Of a stretch of 25,426 bases of DNA, positions 25,077 to 25,426 are shown piece by piece. The stretch is taken from contig UQTR01000023.1 of the NCBI GenBank assembly GCA_900544065.1, forward strand, positions 1-25,426, read 5' to 3'. The stretch's first letter is position 1; each line of letters opens with the position of its first letter. A program made the position numbers and the translations under genes. Origin of the DNA: an uncultured Collinsella sp. Its GTDB lineage: Bacteria; Actinomycetota; Coriobacteriia; Coriobacteriales; Coriobacteriaceae. Below the pieces are notes generated by a model. That model had not been told where the DNA came from and did not search any database. It worked only from the letters and a program-made list of their open reading frames with translations.

Positions 25077-25397
25077 ATGTCGCAAAACGATCGAACTCAA
25101 CTGATTCCCGATCCGCAGCAGCCGAGCAGGCACACCGGCGGCGTTCAGTCGCCGCGTCCTATCGCGCCGAGCCACGGTCAGCAGCGTGGTGCGGCAAACG
25201 CTTCCCAACGCCCGAACCAACAGCGACAGCAGCGTCAACAACGTCAGCAGCACCAGGCAAACGGTAATGCGCCCAAGCACCCCCCCACGCACGCTCGAGG
25301 CGATCGCGGCCCCGCGCGCAAGTCCGCCGGCAACAATAAGTCGGGCAAAAAGACGACGCTCTTTGTCGTCCTGGGTCTAATCGTCATTGTCTATATC
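25077..25397 (+). CDS. partial gene: Gln/Arg/Asn-rich protein with membrane segment
   Basis: An open frame without a stop runs from ATG 25077 into the adapter, giving 107 genuine residues of a truncated protein. It begins MSQNDRTQLIPDPQQPSRHT; residues about 33-70 are rich in Gln, Arg and Asn (QRPNQQRQQRQQRQQ), followed by a Lys/Gly/Asn stretch and a hydrophobic segment TTLFVVLGLIVIVYI at 93-107 that looks like a transmembrane helix or signal anchor. The layout, a long basic disordered cytoplasmic N-terminus and then one anchor, is typical of actinobacterial envelope proteins such as sortases or LytR-CpsA-Psr enzymes, but the functional domain is missing and no family can be named. GAAGGA lies 10 bases upstream; in-frame ATG 25068 is too close to that site. 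It has its own TATAAT and follows the sdaA terminator. Confidence 0.7.
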
Positions 25398-25426
25398 CTG
25401 TCTCTTATACACATCTCCGAGCCCAC
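25398..25426 (-). other. Illumina Nextera Read 2 adapter (artefact)
   Basis: The last 29 bases start with the reversed mosaic end CTGTCTCTTATACACATCT and continue CCGAGCCCAC, the reverse complement of the Nextera Read 2 adapter. The last gene appears to continue in frame into it (SLIHISEP), but these residues are not biological. Confidence 0.97.

Noticed and set aside
25040..25267. 75-codon + strand frame starting at ATG 25040
   Set aside because: No ribosome-binding site and Ala/Ser/Arg/Thr mixed composition. The frame from 25077 has a better start, a membrane segment and no stop before the contig end.

Overview
The window is a 25.4 kb assembled contig from a high-GC bacterium. Strongly G/C-ending codons, the mix of genes and the gene order suggest an actinobacterium of the class Coriobacteriia, most likely a Collinsella-type gut organism. 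That assignment is inference, since there is no rRNA gene here. Both ends are Illumina Nextera adapter sequence (1-41 and 25398-25426), so the biological sequence is 42-25397 and both ends are artefacts of library or assembly.

The first 10 kb is a complete glycogen synthesis and turnover cluster on the + strand: glgB (branching enzyme), glgP (phosphorylase), glgC and glgD (catalytic and regulatory-type ADP-glucose pyrophosphorylase subunits) and glgA (synthase). A separately transcribed + strand gene follows, encoding a fused GH13 amylase/debranching-type enzyme and GH77 4-alpha-glucanotransferase. Together these genes make ADP-glucose, extend and branch glycogen, and degrade it again by phosphorolysis plus debranching and disproportionation. 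Half-sites of the form TGGTAAAAC occur upstream of glgB and upstream of the fusion gene, suggesting one shared regulator, possibly of the LacI/MalR type. The two polymer-building enzymes, GlgB and GlgA, both end in long Ala/Lys/Pro/Thr-rich tails resembling histone H1 or AlgP; this is the most unusual protein feature in the window.

From 13.8 to 21.4 kb lie a small zinc-ribbon gene (+) and then a - strand housekeeping block: gltX, priA, def, fmt and rsmB (translation, replication restart, and N-formylation/deformylation). fmt and rsmB overlap by 4 bp, and def starts 18 bp after priA. A terminator separates gltX from priA, and a probable terminator plus a palindromic element separates def from fmt. 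From 21.7 kb the + strand carries metK (S-adenosylmethionine synthetase), sdaA (single-chain iron-sulfur L-serine dehydratase) and the start of an unidentified Gln/Arg-rich membrane protein cut off by the contig end.

At least five long inverted-repeat elements (17-33 bp arms) sit between genes at 10089-10220, 14120-14188, 16735-16830, 21493-21590 and 23144-23264. They look like dispersed intergenic elements (REP/REPIN- or MITE-like) or structured RNAs. No tRNA, rRNA, CRISPR array, IS transposase or phage gene was seen.
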